Part shown: piece by piece, positions 63,258 through 64,000 of the stretch
Layout: the number at the start of each line of letters is the position of its first letter
Position numbering within the stretch: position 1 is the stretch's first letter
Source of the DNA: Spongiivirga citrea
GTDB taxonomy: Bacteria > Bacteroidota > Bacteroidia > Flavobacteriales > Flavobacteriaceae
NCBI RefSeq assembly: GCF_010671565.1
Contig: NZ_JAABOQ010000002.1
Span: 62,001 to 126,000, forward strand
Length of the DNA: 64,000 bases
Direction of reading: 5' to 3'
Position numbers and translations under genes: made by a program
Notes under the pieces: model-generated
The model's input: the letters and a program-made list of their open reading frames with translations, nothing else
What the model was told of the DNA's origin: nothing
Databases searched by the model: none

Positions 63258-64000
63258 ATGCAAGAAACAAAAAAGACATATCTACCATTAATTTGGAATG
63301 TTCGCGAAGCGGCATTGAACTTAGCTGGAGTTGCAGAAAAAACACCTTTAAGTACAAGTGTTACCTATAGTCGTTTATATGAATCAAATGTGCTGCTAAA
63401 ACGTGAAGATTTGCAGCCCGTAAGATCCTATAAAATAAGAGGTGCTTATAATAAAATTAGTACGCTTTCAGAAAACGAAACGGCGGCAGGGGTGGTTTGT
63501 GCTAGTGCTGGCAATCATGCACAAGGTGTTGCGATGTCTTGCGAAAAACTTGGTATAAAAGGAACAATTTTCATGCCGGCTCCTACACCCAAACAAAAAA
63601 TTGACCAGACCAAAATGTTTGGAGGTTCGCATGTCGATATCGTGTTGGAAGGTGACACCTATGATGACTCATATAACGCTGCAATTAACTTCTGCAAGGA
63701 AAACGGCAGCACATTTGTGCATCCTTTTGATGATGAAAAAGTAATTGAAGGTCAGGCAACAGTAGGATTAGAGATTTTAGAACAAACATCAAAGCAAATT
63801 GATTATGTTTTTGTTGCTGTTGGTGGTGGCGGATTAGCTTCTGGTTTATGCAGTGTTTTTAAAACGCTTTCTCCAAATACCAAAATTATTGGCGTGGAAC
63901 CTGCCGGTGCTCCATCAATGAAAACATCTATTGATAACGGAGTAAACACCAAAATCTTTGAAATAGAAAAATTCGTAGATGGTGCGGCAGTACAACAAGT
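63258..64000 (+). CDS. ilvA: Threonine ammonia-lyase, 3' end outside window
   Basis: IlvA deaminates threonine to 2-oxobutyrate, the entry step to isoleucine. The 247 complete codons visible cover most of the PLP domain: the Schiff-base lysine Lys59 in SYKIRGAYN, the catalytic-loop ASAGNHAQGVA, and the phosphate-binding VGGGGLASG near residues 188-196. The start ATG 63258 gives the usual N-terminus before LPLIWNVREAALNLAGVAEKTPL. The gene runs off the right edge, so the presence of a C-terminal ACT-like regulatory domain cannot be judged. Confidence 0.95.
   Translation, partial: MQETKKTYLPLIWNVREAALNLAGVAEKTPLSTSVTYSRLYESNVLLKREDLQPVRSYKIRGAYNKISTLSENETAAGVVCASAGNHAQGVAMSCEKLGIKGTIFMPAPTPKQKIDQTKMFGGSHVDIVLEGDTYDDSYNAAINFCKENGSTFVHPFDDEKVIEGQATVGLEILEQTSKQIDYVFVAVGGGGLASGLCSVFKTLSPNTKIIGVEPAGAPSMKTSIDNGVNTKIFEIEKFVDGAAVQQ

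Noticed and set aside
1-64000. tRNA, rRNA, insertion sequences, integrases or phage genes
   Set aside because: The gaps between genes are short and I found no tRNA-like cloverleaf, transposase motif or attachment site in them.

Overview
The window looks like a chromosomal segment of a marine-type member of the Flavobacteriaceae (Bacteroidota). Reasons: it is AT-rich; several genes are preceded by the Bacteroidota -7 promoter octamer TAnnTTTG and few by a Shine-Dalgarno motif; and it carries lineage-typical families, namely a PorP/SprF type IX secretion partner, a type B T9SS sorting domain, a TonB-dependent receptor with DUF4249 lipoproteins, and a DsbD-thioredoxin fusion. No tRNA, rRNA, CRISPR array, transposase or phage gene is visible. 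Every gene inside the window is intact; only the first and last genes are cut by the window edges.

Layout. 1-9.5 kb: a membrane protein with an AIM24-like C-terminus (cut at the left edge), a lipoprotein, recG on the minus strand, an M1 aminopeptidase coupled to two tandem patatin phospholipases, and a small anchored protein. 9.5-16.3 kb: an NhaC-type Na+/H+ antiporter, a small beta-barrel protein, a PLP C-S lyase divergent from an Lrp/AsnC regulator with a palindromic operator between them, a CPBP membrane protein, and lpdA with a strong terminator. 16.3-22.3 kb, all minus strand: a GH3 lipoprotein, a DUF3179 protein, a CDGSH Fe-S protein, an ABC exporter and an HGSNAT/DUF1624-like membrane protein. 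22.4-31.3 kb: an FMN reductase, pabB, a coupled lipase-tilS-dsbD run, an HTH/membrane-protein pair with its own operator, and a CocE-type hydrolase lipoprotein.

31.5-47.6 kb is the cell-surface region. It holds a 1419-residue DUF11 adhesin-like protein with a type B T9SS C-terminal domain, followed by its PorP/SprF and OmpA/PD40 partners. Next comes an apparent six-gene operon: a secreted unknown, a TonB-dependent receptor, three tandem DUF4249 lipoproteins and an MG2-like secreted protein. 47.8-57.3 kb: a ComM/YifB ATPase; a four-gene signalling block (lipoprotein, polytopic membrane protein, short histidine kinase, NarL regulator); a 5-oxoproline utilisation operon in which an NRAMP-fold transporter lacking the canonical metal ligands precedes pxpA, pxpB and pxpC; and a convergent aldehyde dehydrogenase.

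57.4-64 kb is the isoleucine/valine operon ilvD-ilvB-ilvN-ilvC-ilvA. Its leader appears to be a complete transcription attenuator: a 19-codon leader peptide with eight Leu/Ile/Val codons, an antiterminator pairing that overlaps the leader stop codon, and a 13-bp terminator. This attenuator and the metal-site-less NRAMP protein are the most interesting items. Small palindromic dispersed repeats occur between genes at about 16.2, 19.2, 24.3, 47.6 and 63.2 kb, the last one inside the ilv operon.
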